Shown: positions 35,905 to 45,332 of the stretch, piece by piece
Layout of the letters: each line of letters opens with the position of its first letter
Position numbering within the stretch: position 1 is the first letter of the stretch
Source: Thalassotalea mangrovi
Lineage (GTDB): Bacteria > Pseudomonadota > Gammaproteobacteria > Enterobacterales > Alteromonadaceae
NCBI RefSeq assembly: GCF_005116735.1
Contig: NZ_SWDB01000039.1
Coordinates: 1 to 57,714 of the forward strand
Reading direction: 5' to 3'
Length of the DNA stretch: 57,714 nt
The notes under the pieces: generated by a model
The model's input: the letters and a program-made list of their open reading frames with translations, nothing else
The model's database searches: none
What the model was told of the DNA's origin: nothing
Translations under genes and position numbers: made by a program

Positions 35905-35923
35905 TTAGGAGGAACCGACTATT
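35905..35923 (+). promoter_or_regulatory. infC ribosome site and ATT start codon
   Basis: TAGGAGGA lies seven bases before an ATT codon opening the frame [10 protein letters not shown]..., equivalent to the E. coli infC start ATT-AAA-GGC-GGA. IF3 discriminates against non-canonical starts, so an ATT gives feedback on IF3 level. The nearest TTG downstream (35999) would remove about 26 conserved residues. Confidence 0.9.
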
Positions 35924-36463
35924 AAAGGTGGTCAAAGAGGCGGACAAAAAGAGCCGCAACACAAACTGAATGGCGCAATTACCGCACAAGAAATTCGTTT
36001 GATCGGTATAGATGGAGAAGCACTAGGTGTCGTTTCTCTCAATGAAGGTCTCGATAAGGCAGAAGCTGCCGGTGTCGATCTGGTTGAAATCAGTCCTACA
36101 GCCACACCACCAGTATGTCGAGTAATGGATTACGGTAAGTTCTTATACGAAAAGAGTAAGGAACTTAAAGAACAGCGCAAAAAGCAAAAACAGATTCAGG
36201 TTAAGGAAATCAAATTCCGGCCTGGAACTGATGAGGGCGATTATCAGGTCAAACTACGCAACCTGAAGCGTTTCCTCGAAGGTGGCGACAAGGCCAAGGT
36301 AACATTACGTTTCCGTGGTCGTGAAATGGCGCACCAGGAACTGGGTATTGAACTTCTGACTCGCGTTAAAAACGATTTGGAAGAGATTGCACAGGTCGAG
36401 TCTTTCCCTAAAAAGGTGGAAGGTCGACAAATGGTGATGGTCCTAGCCCCTGTTAAGCGATAA
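35921..36463 (+). CDS. infC: Translation initiation factor IF-3
   Basis: 180 residues, same length as E. coli IF3. It keeps ribosomal subunits apart and checks start codon and initiator tRNA. The N-domain has [19 protein letters not shown] and [27 protein letters not shown]; the C-domain begins with [22 protein letters not shown] and ends [18 protein letters not shown]. The start is the rare ATT, chosen because family members open with KGG plus a basic tract and a strong ribosome site is present. Next gene in the thrS operon. Confidence 0.96.
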   Translation: MKGGQRGGQKEPQHKLNGAITAQEIRLIGIDGEALGVVSLNEGLDKAEAAGVDLVEISPTATPPVCRVMDYGKFLYEKSKELKEQRKKQKQIQVKEIKFRPGTDEGDYQVKLRNLKRFLEGGDKAKVTLRFRGREMAHQELGIELLTRVKNDLEEIAQVESFPKKVEGRQMVMVLAPVKR

Positions 36464-36603
36464 TAACTGGTCTGAAAGTAATGCCAGCTCGCTGGCATTC
36501 ACCACTATTATCGATTCGTTGGTAACCGAGGCCTACAAGTAATCGTTTACGATTCGCCCCAGGTTACTTTAGTTTTTGGCATTAACAATGCGGAGTTATT
36601 TCC
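36464..36603 (+). promoter_or_regulatory. infC-rpmI leader, candidate L20 autoregulatory region
   Basis: This 140-base gap has a hairpin AATGCCAG-CTCG-CTGGCATT (36480-36499), a second AATCG/CGATT hairpin near 36541-36554, and a small GCATT/AATGC stem (36579-36591) directly before the rpmI ribosome site GGAG. GGCATT recurs at 36578, so the first arm could instead pair with the ribosome-site region, as in the long-range pseudoknot of E. coli. L20 repression is known there; here it is inference from these pairings. Confidence 0.45.
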
Positions 36604-36801
36604 ATGCCTAAAATGAAAAGCAATAAAGGTGCTGCAAAGCGCTTTAAGAAAACTGCTTCTGGTGGTTTCAAATGCAAACAAGCCGGTCTACGTCACATCT
36701 TGACTAAAAGACGTACCAAAGTTAAGCGTCATTTACGTGCGAAAAGCATGGTTGCTAAGTCTGACGTCAAGTCAGTCGTATCAATGTTACCTTACGCTTA
36801 A
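36604..36801 (+). CDS. rpmI: 50S ribosomal protein L35
   Basis: 65-residue, very basic ribosomal protein of the large subunit, [17 protein letters not shown] with the conserved [11 protein letters not shown] region. Length is normal. It follows infC and precedes rplT by 18 bases, the standard order; translation is probably coupled to rplT and repressed by L20 through the leader. Confidence 0.97.
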   Translation: MPKMKSNKGAAKRFKKTASGGFKCKQAGLRHILTKRRTKVKRHLRAKSMVAKSDVKSVVSMLPYA

Positions 36802-36813
36802 TTAGAGGAGTAG

Positions 36814-37176
<363 letters not shown>

Positions 37177-37196
37177 TCGTAAAGACTTTGACAGAT

Positions 37197-37226
37197 AAGG
37201 ACGCTTCGGCGTCCTTTTCTATTTTT
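37197..37226 (+). terminator. Rho-independent terminator after rplT
   Basis: A perfect eight-pair stem AAGGACGC / GCGTCCTT with the stable TTCG tetraloop, followed by TTCTATTTTT. It ends the thrS-infC-rpmI-rplT unit. Confidence 0.93.
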
Positions 37227-37311
37227 CGCTAAGGTTTTTTAAATAAAAGCTTTACCAATAAATAGAACAATCTTTACTATATCGCCCAGATATATTTGTT
37301 AGGAAAGACTG

Positions 37312-38415
37312 ATGAACCTTGCCGATAAAGTTTTAGCCGTAAATAATGATTTACCTATCCGCACCCATGCACCTGTCCATAGTGGCAAAGTGCGCAGCGT
37401 GTATTGGTTAACCGCTGAAGATTCTGCCCGTCTGATTGAAGAAAAGGGTTATGAGGTACCTGCAGATACACCACTCGCGATTATGGTGATCTCTGATCGA
37501 ATTTCCGCGTTCGATTGTGTCTGGCATGGTGAAGGTGGTATTCAGGGTGTACCGGGTAAGGGCGCGGCATTAAATGCTATCTCTAATCACTGGTTCAAAC
37601 TGTTTAAAGAACATGGTCTGGCCGACAGCCATATCCTCGACATTCCGCATCCGTTTGTATGGATCGTACAAAAAGCTAAGCCGGTAAAAATTGAAGCAAT
37701 TGCCAGGCAGTATATTACTGGCTCAATGTGGCGCGCCTATGAGAAAGGTGAACGCGAGTTCTGCGGTATAGAGATTGCTGATGGTTTAGATCGCGATCAG
37801 AAATTACCAGAGCTGTTAATTACCCCATCTACCAAGGGTATTTTAACCGGTATTGATGGCGTTCCAGCTCAGGATGACGTCAATATCACCCGTAAAAATA
37901 TTGAAGATAACTTCGCCGCGTTTAACTTTGCATCGGTTGCAGACATTGCCCTTTACGAAAAACTATTAAAAGACGGTTTTTCATTAATCAGCGGTGAATT
38001 GGCTAAACTGGATCAAATTTTTGTCGATACAAAATTTGAATTTGGCTATGTAAAAGACAAAGCCGGTAATGATAAGTTGATTTACATGGATGAAGTCGGC
38101 ACCCCGGACTCCTCACGAATCTGGGACGGTGAGCAATATCGCCAGGGCAATATTGTTGAGAATTCTAAAGAAGGTTTCCGTCAGTTATTGCTGAGCTATT
38201 TTCCGGATCCGGATATTTTATTGAACAAAGATCGCATGGACGAACGGGAAGCCCTGGCTCGCGACAATGCACTTCCAGAAGAAGTGTTGATGCAAGTATC
38301 AAAAACCTACGTTGGTATTGCAGAGAAAATCACGGGCGAAACTATCGTGATCAGCGATAACCCGAAAGCGGAAATAGTGGAGATTTTAAGCAAAGATTAT
38401 GGATTGATTGATTAA
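37312..38415 (+). CDS. purC: Phosphoribosylaminoimidazole-succinocarboxamide synthase
   Basis: Cytosolic ligase of purine biosynthesis that couples CAIR and aspartate to SAICAR using ATP. 367 residues, the long form seen in many marine gammaproteobacteria and eukaryote-like enzymes, against about 237 in E. coli. Motifs: [10 protein letters not shown] at the N-terminus, [23 protein letters not shown] and [14 protein letters not shown] near residue 260. Single gene; an AGGAAAG ribosome site precedes the ATG. No PurR box was recognised. Directly downstream begins a repeat-rich region. Confidence 0.94.
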   Translation: MNLADKVLAVNNDLPIRTHAPVHSGKVRSVYWLTAEDSARLIEEKGYEVPADTPLAIMVISDRISAFDCVWHGEGGIQGVPGKGAALNAISNHWFKLFKEHGLADSHILDIPHPFVWIVQKAKPVKIEAIARQYITGSMWRAYEKGEREFCGIEIADGLDRDQKLPELLITPSTKGILTGIDGVPAQDDVNITRKNIEDNFAAFNFASVADIALYEKLLKDGFSLISGELAKLDQIFVDTKFEFGYVKDKAGNDKLIYMDEVGTPDSSRIWDGEQYRQGNIVENSKEGFRQLLLSYFPDPDILLNKDRMDEREALARDNALPEEVLMQVSKTYVGIAEKITGETIVISDNPKAEIVEILSKDYGLID

Positions 38416-38853
38416 ATCCAAAATCTTTAGCTTTAAGCGGCAAGCCACAAGCGGTAAGTTGGCGAGTTTAGCCGCAAGCCACAAGCTGTAAGCGATAAGT
38501 TGATTAACTTTCGCCCGAAGAATCAGGCTCTTACTTACAGCCTTACAGCTTACAGCCTTACAGCTGCCCTTAAAACACCGTCATACCGGCGTAGGCCGGT
38601 ATCTATGCTCTTAGCTTGAGATTCCGGATCGTGGCCCGGAATGACGGGTTAGGCTGCAAGCTACAAGACGCAAGCCGCAAGCCATAAGTTATTTGCTTGT
38701 CCTAAAATGCATCTAGACTGCACCCTAAAGCCCTAAAGCCCTAAAGCCCTAAAGCCCTAAAGCCTTATAGCTTACAGCTTATAGCTTATAGCTTACAGCT
38801 TACAGCTTACAGCTTACAGCTTACAGCTTACAGCTACCGTTGCCGCCATCGGT
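38416..38853. repeat. Intergenic repeat cluster after purC
   Basis: This 438-base gap has no gene. It contains AAGC-type 7-base repeats (38430-38505), their reverse complement CTTACAG-type (38530-38566), a two-hairpin REP-like element (38579-38646), five perfect copies of CCCTAAAG (38723-38762) and ten or so CTTACAG/CTTATAG copies (38764-38835). The forward and reverse arrays could pair into long hairpins in RNA. Confidence 0.85.
38579..38646. repeat. REP-like double palindrome, copy 1
   Basis: CGTCATACCGGCGTAGGCCG and a second palindrome ATTCCGGATCGTGGCCCGGA are joined by a 19-base spacer, and the whole is framed by CGTCAT and ATGACG. Three further full copies and one half copy lie at 40678-41314. 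Confidence 0.85.
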
Positions 38854-39831
38854 TCACCACTCATTGATATACAACACAATACTGCCACCACTGATGGCGC
38901 TGCCGTGGTTGATATTGATGCCAATGCCTACATTTTCGACCAAATCGGTTAAGTTGCGAATATCCCAGAGGATGCCAAAACCGATTTTATAGTAGTGCTG
39001 TGTCCCTAGTGTATGCACGGTATCGCCACGAATATCGACGCGATGAGCTTTAAAATAAAAATCATTGGCAAATAATTTTGCTTCTTTAAAGGTATTTTTT
39101 ACCTTTACCCCATTGATAATACGCCAGCCTTCCGGTCGGGCATAACTTCCATCAGCAAGCTCCGAGGTGGTTCGTCCGGACATGTAATAGGCTTCACTGG
39201 TAAATTCCCAGGCGCCCCAGTCATTATTTTTCAGATAAGCAAGTTCAATACCTGGTTCAAACAGGATTGCATTCTTTTTTTGATTAAACAGAATTTCATC
39301 GAGTTGTGGCTGAAATGCCTGTGTTTCTTCACTGTTATAGAGGTGAGTATTTTTGTAGTGAATGAAATAAGCGGAAAGCGCTGGCGCCAGGGTCCAGTTT
39401 TTGTTGAGAAACCATTTGCGAGAGTAGCCGACGCTTAGACCGTACGCTTGCTCTTTGTCGAAATCCGGTTCGATATCCTCGAAAAGAGATACTTCAGCTT
39501 CCTGTTTAATATAGGCAAGCTGTATATTGAGATAATCCTCATAGGTTTCCAAATCCGTGCCCAAATCAATGGTGTAGGGTACGGCAATAACGGATATTTG
39601 ATTACGTAAATTTAATGCATCGTTTATTGTGTCATCTTCGTTTTGTCGCAATATTTCCTCCGGATCAAAGTTTCCGACTCCAAACGACAAGGCATCACTA
39701 TCCATTAGTACGACGGTGGTTGAATAGATTTTTTCAAATTCACCGGCTATGGATATATTCGCTTCCTGAGCTTTACTGCTGGAAACAAACAACATTGCAA
39801 TAAATAGGGCAGTAAAAAAATATCTTGGCAT
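38854..39831 (-). CDS. Outer-membrane beta-barrel protein (solitary autotransporter-barrel type)
   Basis: About 325 residues with a signal peptide (ending near SSKA) and many alternating aromatic/polar beta strands: YGLSVGYSRKWFLNKNWTL, GIELAYLKNNDWGAWEF, YKIGFGILWDIRNLTDLV and the last strand GGSIVLYINEW. It resembles the solitary outer-membrane autotransporter barrel family of Vibrio and Alteromonas relatives, without a passenger domain. Function unknown. The ATG at 39831 is chosen over a TTG at 39846 because it directly precedes the signal peptide. Its 3' end abuts the repeat cluster. Confidence 0.68.
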   Translation of the reverse strand: MPRYFFTALFIAMLFVSSSKAQEANISIAGEFEKIYSTTVVLMDSDALSFGVGNFDPEEILRQNEDDTINDALNLRNQISVIAVPYTIDLGTDLETYEDYLNIQLAYIKQEAEVSLFEDIEPDFDKEQAYGLSVGYSRKWFLNKNWTLAPALSAYFIHYKNTHLYNSEETQAFQPQLDEILFNQKKNAILFEPGIELAYLKNNDWGAWEFTSEAYYMSGRTTSELADGSYARPEGWRIINGVKVKNTFKEAKLFANDFYFKAHRVDIRGDTVHTLGTQHYYKIGFGILWDIRNLTDLVENVGIGININHGSAISGGSIVLYINEW

Positions 39832-39936
39832 GCTTATATTTAACAAACGATCGCTCGATTATCAGTCTAGTTGAATCAGCAGGGCTATACTCATTCTCAA
39901 CGTTGATTTATTGGAATTGGTATTACGGAGCGGATA

Positions 39937-40536
39937 ATGAAAATAGTCCTGTATGAATATGCACCTACTCGCAGTGCCAGAGTACATTGGGTTTTGGCGG
40001 AATTGAAGATTCCTTATGAAAGCCGGGCTGCGAAAAGCCTGTTTGGGTCGGATGAGTTAGAGAAGGTACACCCGCTCGGTAAAATTCCGGCAATGCTGGT
40101 CGATGGACAACCATTAATTGAGTCGGTGGCAATGTGTACCTTTTTAGCTGACAGCAAGCCGGAAGGAAATCTAATACCGGATACCGGTACGTTTCAGCGG
40201 GCCATGCACGAACAATGGTGTGCGTTTATTTTGTCGGAAGTGGAAGCGCACCTGTGGAGTGACGCAAGGAACACCTTTGTTTATCCCGAAAAGCGCAGAA
40301 TTCAGGCAATATTCAAACAAAACAAGTATGAACTGTCACGCTCTTTAGCGGTGCTAGACGGGCACCTGCAAAAGCACCCATTTATGTTGGGTGAGCAGTT
40401 TAGTGTTACAGACATTATTGTTAGCTTTACCACGCTCTGGGCTGAGAAAACCGGACATTGCAGTAATTTTTCCGCCATTAAAGATTATCATCAAACCCTG
40501 TTGGCAATGGATCATTGTCCGTATACGGCTCAATAA
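39937..40536 (+). CDS. Glutathione S-transferase family protein
   Basis: 199-residue cytosolic protein: N-terminal thioredoxin-like domain (KIVLYEYAPTRSARVHWVLAE, GKIPAMLVDGQPLIESVAM with the cis-proline and Glu-Ser glutathione motif), then an all-helical C-terminal domain with HPFMLGEQFSVTDIIVS, where the N-capping box TD is conserved. Substrate not predictable. A GGAGCGG ribosome site precedes the ATG. Followed by the long tandem-repeat region. Confidence 0.88.
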   Translation: MKIVLYEYAPTRSARVHWVLAELKIPYESRAAKSLFGSDELEKVHPLGKIPAMLVDGQPLIESVAMCTFLADSKPEGNLIPDTGTFQRAMHEQWCAFILSEVEAHLWSDARNTFVYPEKRRIQAIFKQNKYELSRSLAVLDGHLQKHPFMLGEQFSVTDIIVSFTTLWAEKTGHCSNFSAIKDYHQTLLAMDHCPYTAQ

Positions 40537-40559
40537 TTCATTCCGGCTCCTGGTCCGGG

Positions 40560-41440
40560 ATGAATTGTTGGGCCGAAAGCTTAAAGCTGTAAGCGATAAG
40601 CTATAAGTGGTTGCGTTGAACTTATGGCTTTCATTGGTCTATCTATGGCTTAAGGTTTTTAACTACATTCTAAAAAACGTCATACCGGCGTAGGCCGGTA
40701 TCTGTGTATTTAACGAGAGATTCCGGATCGTGGTCCGGAATGACGACTTAGGCTGCAAGCTATAAGCTATAAGCTATAAGCGGCAAGTGGTTGGTTGAAC
40801 TTTAAGCTTTTTTTGGCCTATCTATGGCTTAAGGTTTTCAACTATATTCCAAAAATGTCATACCGGGTTAGGCCGGTATCTGTGTACTTAAAGAGAGATT
40901 CCGGATCGTGGTCCGGAATGACGACTTAGGCTGCACGCTATAAGCTATAAGCTATAAGCTATAAGCGCCTAGTAGTTGGGGTGAACTTTAAGCTTTCATC
41001 GGTCTATCGATGGCTTAAGGTTTTCAAATACATTCCAAAAACGTCATACCGGCGTAGGCCGGTATCTGTGTAGTTTACGAGAGATTCCGGATCGTGGCCC
41101 GGAATGACGACTTAGGCTGCAAGCTTCAAGCTATAAGCGGCAAGTAGTTAGGTTGAGCTTCAGGCTACTTTCCTAAATCGTCTTGTATAAAAATAAGAGC
41201 CGCCTTAATTACGGGCTGGGCAGGGGAGAGACTAATCCGGCAAAAGCCTTGAGCTTGAAGCCTGTCGCCTGTAGCTCATTTCACCCAGATTCCGGGTCGT
41301 GGTCCGGAATGACGACTCGGGCCGCAAGCTTAAAGCTACAAGCGACAAGTAGTTGGCTTGAGCTTTAAGTAGTTTATCTAAGGCTTAGGCAATAACTTGC
41401 GGCTTACGGCTTACGGCTTACGGCTTACAGCTTAAAGCTT
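40560..41440. repeat. Satellite-like tandem repeat region with REP elements
   Basis: An array of about 180-base units (REP starts at 40678, 40856 and 41042, so periods of 178 and 186) plus degenerate end units. Each unit carries the tract GGCTTAAGGTTTT, a REP double palindrome, GACTTAGGCTGCAAGC and a block of AAGCTAT/AAGCTGT 7-base repeats. REP copies: 40678-40745, 40856-40923, 41042-41109, and a half copy 41287-41314. CTTACGG repeats (41402-41431) close the region. No credible gene. Confidence 0.85.
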
Positions 41441-41449
41441 TAAAAACGC

Positions 41450-41475
41450 AAAAAGCGGCTGTGAAGCCGCTTTTT
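41450..41475. terminator. Terminator downstream of mltD
   Basis: AAAAAGCGGCT / AGCCGCTTTTT, eleven pairs around GTGA. Symmetric A and T tails let it work in both directions, but its placement 16 bases after the mltD stop indicates the minus-strand gene. Confidence 0.9.
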
Positions 41476-41490
41476 GTAAAACCCCAACAC

Positions 41491-43098
41491 TTAAATCGAA
41501 GTAACATTTACCGACAGCTTTAGCATCTGGCCTGGCTGTAAGTAGTTTTTACGACTTAAGTTATTCCATTTTTCAATGTCAGAGATGGTGACATTAAATT
41601 TGTTGGCAATACGCGCCAGAGAATCACCGGATTTTACTTTATAGCGAATATTGCGCATGGTTTTACTGGTCGAGGCAGAAACGGAGCTGGCTTGTGCCAA
41701 CGGCGTGTAAATCACCAGTTTTTGGCCAAGACGCAAAGTATCTTTCGGACCGAAGCCGTTCCATTTAGCGATGTCCTTACTGCTAACTTTGTATAAGCGG
41801 CCAATGTCCCATAGGGTGTCGCCTTTCTTCACCGTATAAGTCAGTTTATCGCCAGACCCTTTTTTGCTGGCTTTAGCCTTGGCAACCTGTTCGAGCGACT
41901 TAAAACGATCCAAAGATTGTGTTGCAGTCGGGATCAATAAATATTTACCAGCACGAATATTGTTGCTGGATAATTTATTCACCTTTTTAATAACACTTGT
42001 GGTGGTATTAAATTTGCTGGCAATGACGCTTAAGCTGTCGCCCTTGCGAATTTTATAGCGTTGCCAGGTTAAACGTTTATCGTCGTCGAGTTTGCTTAAT
42101 TTTTCGTTAAAATCACCGACCTTGTTACTCGGCAGTAATAAGTAATGTGGGCCATCTGGCGCTGTCGCCCAGCGGTTAAAACCGGGATTTAACGCATGAA
42201 GTTCTTCAATGGTCAAACCAGCCATTTCTGCGGCTAACAACAAATCGAGTTGTGAACCAATCTCTACCTTACTAATTACCGGCTTATTAGCCACCGGCTT
42301 AAATTGAATATCGTACTTTTCTGGCTCTTTTAATAATGCGGTCAAAGCAAGTAACTTTGGTACGTAGTCACGGGTTTCTTTGGGAAGGTCGAGACTCCAG
42401 AAATCTGTTGGCAGGCCTTTCTTGGCATTACGCTTCATTGCCCGGGATACACGACCCTGGCCCGAGTTATAGGCGGCAAGTGCTAATAACCAGTCACCAT
42501 CAAAGCGCTTGTTCAAGTATTTAAGATAATCGATCGCAGCCTGGGTGGAGGCGGCAACATCTCGACGGCCGTCATACCACCAATCATGTTTGAGACCGAA
42601 TTGCTTGCCAGTTCCTAACAAAAATTGCCACATGCCGGCGGCGCTGCCATGAGAGTATGCAAATGGGTCGTAGGCACTTTCAACGACTGGCAACAGAACT
42701 AATTCCATTGGCATATCGTTTTTTTCCAGTTCTTCAGTAATGTAGTAAAGGAAAGGTTCGGCGCGTTTGGTGACGCGATCCAGGTAAGACTGGTGTTTCG
42801 CATACCAGTTACGGTGGGTCGCGACGACACGATTGTCTGGTACATCAAAAGTCAATTGCGCGCGAATTCGGTCCCAGATATTTTCACTGGCCAGCACTTC
42901 ATCGTTGCCCAGTGGCACGTTGACGTCAGCCTTAGGATGTATGACATTGGCTGACTCATCCAAAATAAGTGCTTGATATATTTCAACATTGTCAGCGATG
43001 TTTGGGTTGTTGGTCGAATCCTTTTGTACCAATTCTTGCTCTGTCGTCTGGCAAGCAGCTAGCAAGGAAAACGACAATGGAATTATTAGTTTTTTCAT
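41491..43098 (-). CDS. mltD: Membrane-bound lytic murein transglycosylase D
   Basis: Outer-membrane lipoprotein that cleaves the glycan strand of peptidoglycan to 1,6-anhydromuramic ends. About 535 residues. Lipobox LAAC (C16); an SLT domain with LPVVESAYDPFAYSHGSAAG (catalytic Glu), MWQFLLGTGKQFGL and ALAAYNSGQGRV; then three LysM repeats (RYKIRKGDSLSVIA, TYTVKKGDTLWDIG, RYKVKSGDSLARIA) for peptidoglycan binding. The ATG at 43098 gives a normal signal peptide; an upstream in-frame start at 43158 would add 20 odd residues. It follows gloB on the same strand, as in E. coli. Confidence 0.95.
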   Translation of the reverse strand: MKKLIIPLSFSLLAACQTTEQELVQKDSTNNPNIADNVEIYQALILDESANVIHPKADVNVPLGNDEVLASENIWDRIRAQLTFDVPDNRVVATHRNWYAKHQSYLDRVTKRAEPFLYYITEELEKNDMPMELVLLPVVESAYDPFAYSHGSAAGMWQFLLGTGKQFGLKHDWWYDGRRDVAASTQAAIDYLKYLNKRFDGDWLLALAAYNSGQGRVSRAMKRNAKKGLPTDFWSLDLPKETRDYVPKLLALTALLKEPEKYDIQFKPVANKPVISKVEIGSQLDLLLAAEMAGLTIEELHALNPGFNRWATAPDGPHYLLLPSNKVGDFNEKLSKLDDDKRLTWQRYKIRKGDSLSVIASKFNTTTSVIKKVNKLSSNNIRAGKYLLIPTATQSLDRFKSLEQVAKAKASKKGSGDKLTYTVKKGDTLWDIGRLYKVSSKDIAKWNGFGPKDTLRLGQKLVIYTPLAQASSVSASTSKTMRNIRYKVKSGDSLARIANKFNVTISDIEKWNNLSRKNYLQPGQMLKLSVNVTSI

Positions 43099-43186
43099 AA
43101 CAGCTCTATTTGTTATTGAATGCGCGGAGGATTTCCCCTGGGTTCTACGGCGCATCATATCTTGTTCTTTAGAAATAGAAAATAAA

Positions 43187-43984
43187 TTAAAAGTTATCTT
43201 TTAGTAACCGGGTGGCGGCAAATACTTCTACCGGACTGGGACAGGCGTTGCCTGTCAACTGCTGTACCCGAGTTTTCACCGCATCGATATGACTGCGTAA
43301 AAAGGGGTTGATTAGCGACTCGATTGCGAGGTTAGTGGGGATTGTCGCAAGGTCAGCCTCTCTAAGGCGGTTAACTTTTAATTCGTATTCAATTAGTTGA
43401 CTATTTTCAGGCTCGATAGTTCGCGCAAATTTTAAATTTGCCTGAGTATATTCGTGGGCGCAATACACTAAGGTCGTCGATGGCAGGTTGTTCAGCTTTT
43501 GTAAACTGTTCAGCATCTGCTCGGCAGTTCCTTCAAACAATCTGCCACAACCTCCGGAAAACAGGGTATCACCACAGAATAATGTTCCTAGCCCGGAATC
43601 GTTGTAATAAGCGATGTGCCCACGCGTGTGTCCTGGTACTTCAATGATAGAGAAACTCTTGGACAGGTAATTGAGTTCAAGTGTATCGCCTTCACCCAGG
43701 TAGTGGCTAATATGCTGAATGTTTTCACCTTGGGGGCCATACACGTCTACTGTCCAGTTTCTCGCCGACGCATAGTCGAGTAACTCGGCAACACCACCGG
43801 TGTGATCGCGGTGGTGGTGAGTGATCAAAATGCTGGCAAGTTGTAGTTGGCGCTTTTCTAGGAATTCAATACAGACAGCTGCGTCTCCGGGGTCAACCAG
43901 AGCACACTGGGAAATGTCGGTCTCTGCTGAGGAGATAGCCCAGATGTAATTGTCAGAAAATGCCGGTATTGCAGAAATTTGCAT
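43187..43984 (-). CDS. gloB: Hydroxyacylglutathione hydrolase (glyoxalase II)
   Basis: Cytosolic binuclear metal hydrolase that releases D-lactate from S-lactoylglutathione, the second step of methylglyoxal detoxification. 265 residues. Metallo-beta-lactamase motif THHHRDHTGG near residue 56, VPGHTRGHIAYY, GDTLFSGGCGRLFEG and VYCAHEYTQANLKFA are all intact, and the C-terminal substrate domain is present. Upstream of mltD on the same strand. The E. coli order gloB-mltD with yafS nearby is conserved, although here a barrel gene and a MITE have been added. Confidence 0.94.
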   Translation of the reverse strand: MQISAIPAFSDNYIWAISSAETDISQCALVDPGDAAVCIEFLEKRQLQLASILITHHHRDHTGGVAELLDYASARNWTVDVYGPQGENIQHISHYLGEGDTLELNYLSKSFSIIEVPGHTRGHIAYYNDSGLGTLFCGDTLFSGGCGRLFEGTAEQMLNSLQKLNNLPSTTLVYCAHEYTQANLKFARTIEPENSQLIEYELKVNRLREADLATIPTNLAIESLINPFLRSHIDAVKTRVQQLTGNACPSPVEVFAATRLLKDNF

Positions 43985-44077
43985 GTAAAGCTCTCAGGCT
44001 GTAAGTGAAGCAAATTCCATTATACCGACAGGTTTGAGAATTAAAACCTTCGGAACCGTTTCGTTTTGTTAACAGGT

Positions 44078-44355
44078 TATACCAATTACACTAAGTTTGT
44101 GCACAACTCAGAGTTAGGGCAGAGGTTTATTTACAACATATATTTTATTGATATAGTCATTCTATATATATGAAATATAGGGCCGTAAATGGACCTCTGA
44201 TAAACTCTCTACGGGTGAGTTTTAAAGGCGTTTATCCTGCGTTACTGATTTTGGCTAATTTTGACAGGGGAACGACCATTCTCTGCAATCAAAGCCTTGT
44301 TTAAAAGCCTTTAAATTCTCACTGAGTGAGCAATAAATTAATGTGTTTGGTATTA
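44078..44355. mobile_element. MITE-like element, complete copy
   Basis: About 278 bases bounded by imperfect inverted ends: TACCAATTACACTAA at 44080 and TTAATGTGTTTGGTA at 44338-44352 (13 of 15 positions match when inverted). The inside has no gene. Copies in the opposite orientation lie at 1-118, 14993-15056 (deleted) and 57640-57714. It separates gloB from the barrel gene and supplies the last bases of that gene's stop region. A transposase acting in trans is presumed. Confidence 0.75.
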
Positions 44356-45117
44356 AAAAGTAAAAACTAATCCAAGCACCGGGCCATGGGTTACGGTGTC
44401 GTAGGCAAAATACCCGGGCTCACCAGCTGTACCGTCTTTATAGTCAACCCAGGTGGCGACATATTTGACATCAAGGGTTAATAACTCCGTCATTTGGTAC
44501 TGTACGCCAACTTTAACTTTCGAGGTAAACTCGGAAGCAAAATCCAGGCCGCCAATATCGCCATAAAGTTCAAAGGTCCAGTTATCACTTAGATGTGAAT
44601 ACCAGCGCAGGCCGACAATAAAATCGACCCAGTCTTCCTCGATTGAGGCGGAAAGCCGTTGTTCAAGATTGGGTAAGTCAACGTCTACGTCGACATCATT
44701 ATCCCACCAGCGAACTCCGGCGATGTAGTCGATCGATGCGTTCTGTAATTGATTACGATAGAAAATCTGAGTTTCCATTACTGCTTGTCGGGTTCCCACT
44801 ACCAACTCCTGGCCAGTCATGAAGGTCTTGCTGCCTTCTAAATCCATAAAGCCATAGTCAAATGAGAGACCGATATTTCCCGGGCTAACGGCTTCCATAT
44901 GGATCATACCCGCCATTTCAAGGTTTTCTAGAATATCTGAGAAATCCACGCCTATCTCGGCTTGTTCAATACGCCCGGAACCAAAATCGCCTTCGATATT
45001 TGTGCCCATCAGGTAAGGCTCGATCATAAATTGCCATTCATCGGCTAACACATGAGGAGAACAGAGAAAGGCTGTAGTTAACAAACCGACAGCATTGAAT
45101 TTGGTTATGACATTCAT
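44353..45117 (-). CDS. Outer-membrane beta-barrel protein of unknown function
   Basis: 254 residues with a signal peptide (to about SPHVLA) and strands typical of a small barrel: EWQFMIEPYLMGTNIEGDFG, GNIGLSFDYGFMDLEG, YIAGVRWWDNDVDVDVDL, FIVGLRWYSHLSDNWTFELY and a terminal GPVLGLVFTF with C-terminal Phe. Family not recognised. An AGAGG-like ribosome site precedes the ATG. The last codons and stop overlap the end of the MITE, so the element may have altered the extreme 3' end or terminator. Confidence 0.7.
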   Translation of the reverse strand: MNVITKFNAVGLLTTAFLCSPHVLADEWQFMIEPYLMGTNIEGDFGSGRIEQAEIGVDFSDILENLEMAGMIHMEAVSPGNIGLSFDYGFMDLEGSKTFMTGQELVVGTRQAVMETQIFYRNQLQNASIDYIAGVRWWDNDVDVDVDLPNLEQRLSASIEEDWVDFIVGLRWYSHLSDNWTFELYGDIGGLDFASEFTSKVKVGVQYQMTELLTLDVKYVATWVDYKDGTAGEPGYFAYDTVTHGPVLGLVFTF

Positions 45118-45332
45118 ACTAACTACCTCTGTTTGAAATCCACATTGAGAAACAGGTCAACTGGATCAGCTAAAGTATAGTCGAGCCCCATATTTATAAG
45201 GAATCAATAAAAAATTCTCGATTTTCCATAATGTTAACAACGTGTGAAAGGGCAAAAAGTTTGGCGTTTGTGAATAATCCTCAGTATGCTAAAAGCTGAT
45301 GCATAGTTACTATCAGGTAAACCAGTTCACAA

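Noticed and set aside
41183-41368. 61-codon open frame in the satellite region
   Set aside because: It is built from REP and heptamer repeats and has no protein-like sequence or ribosome site.
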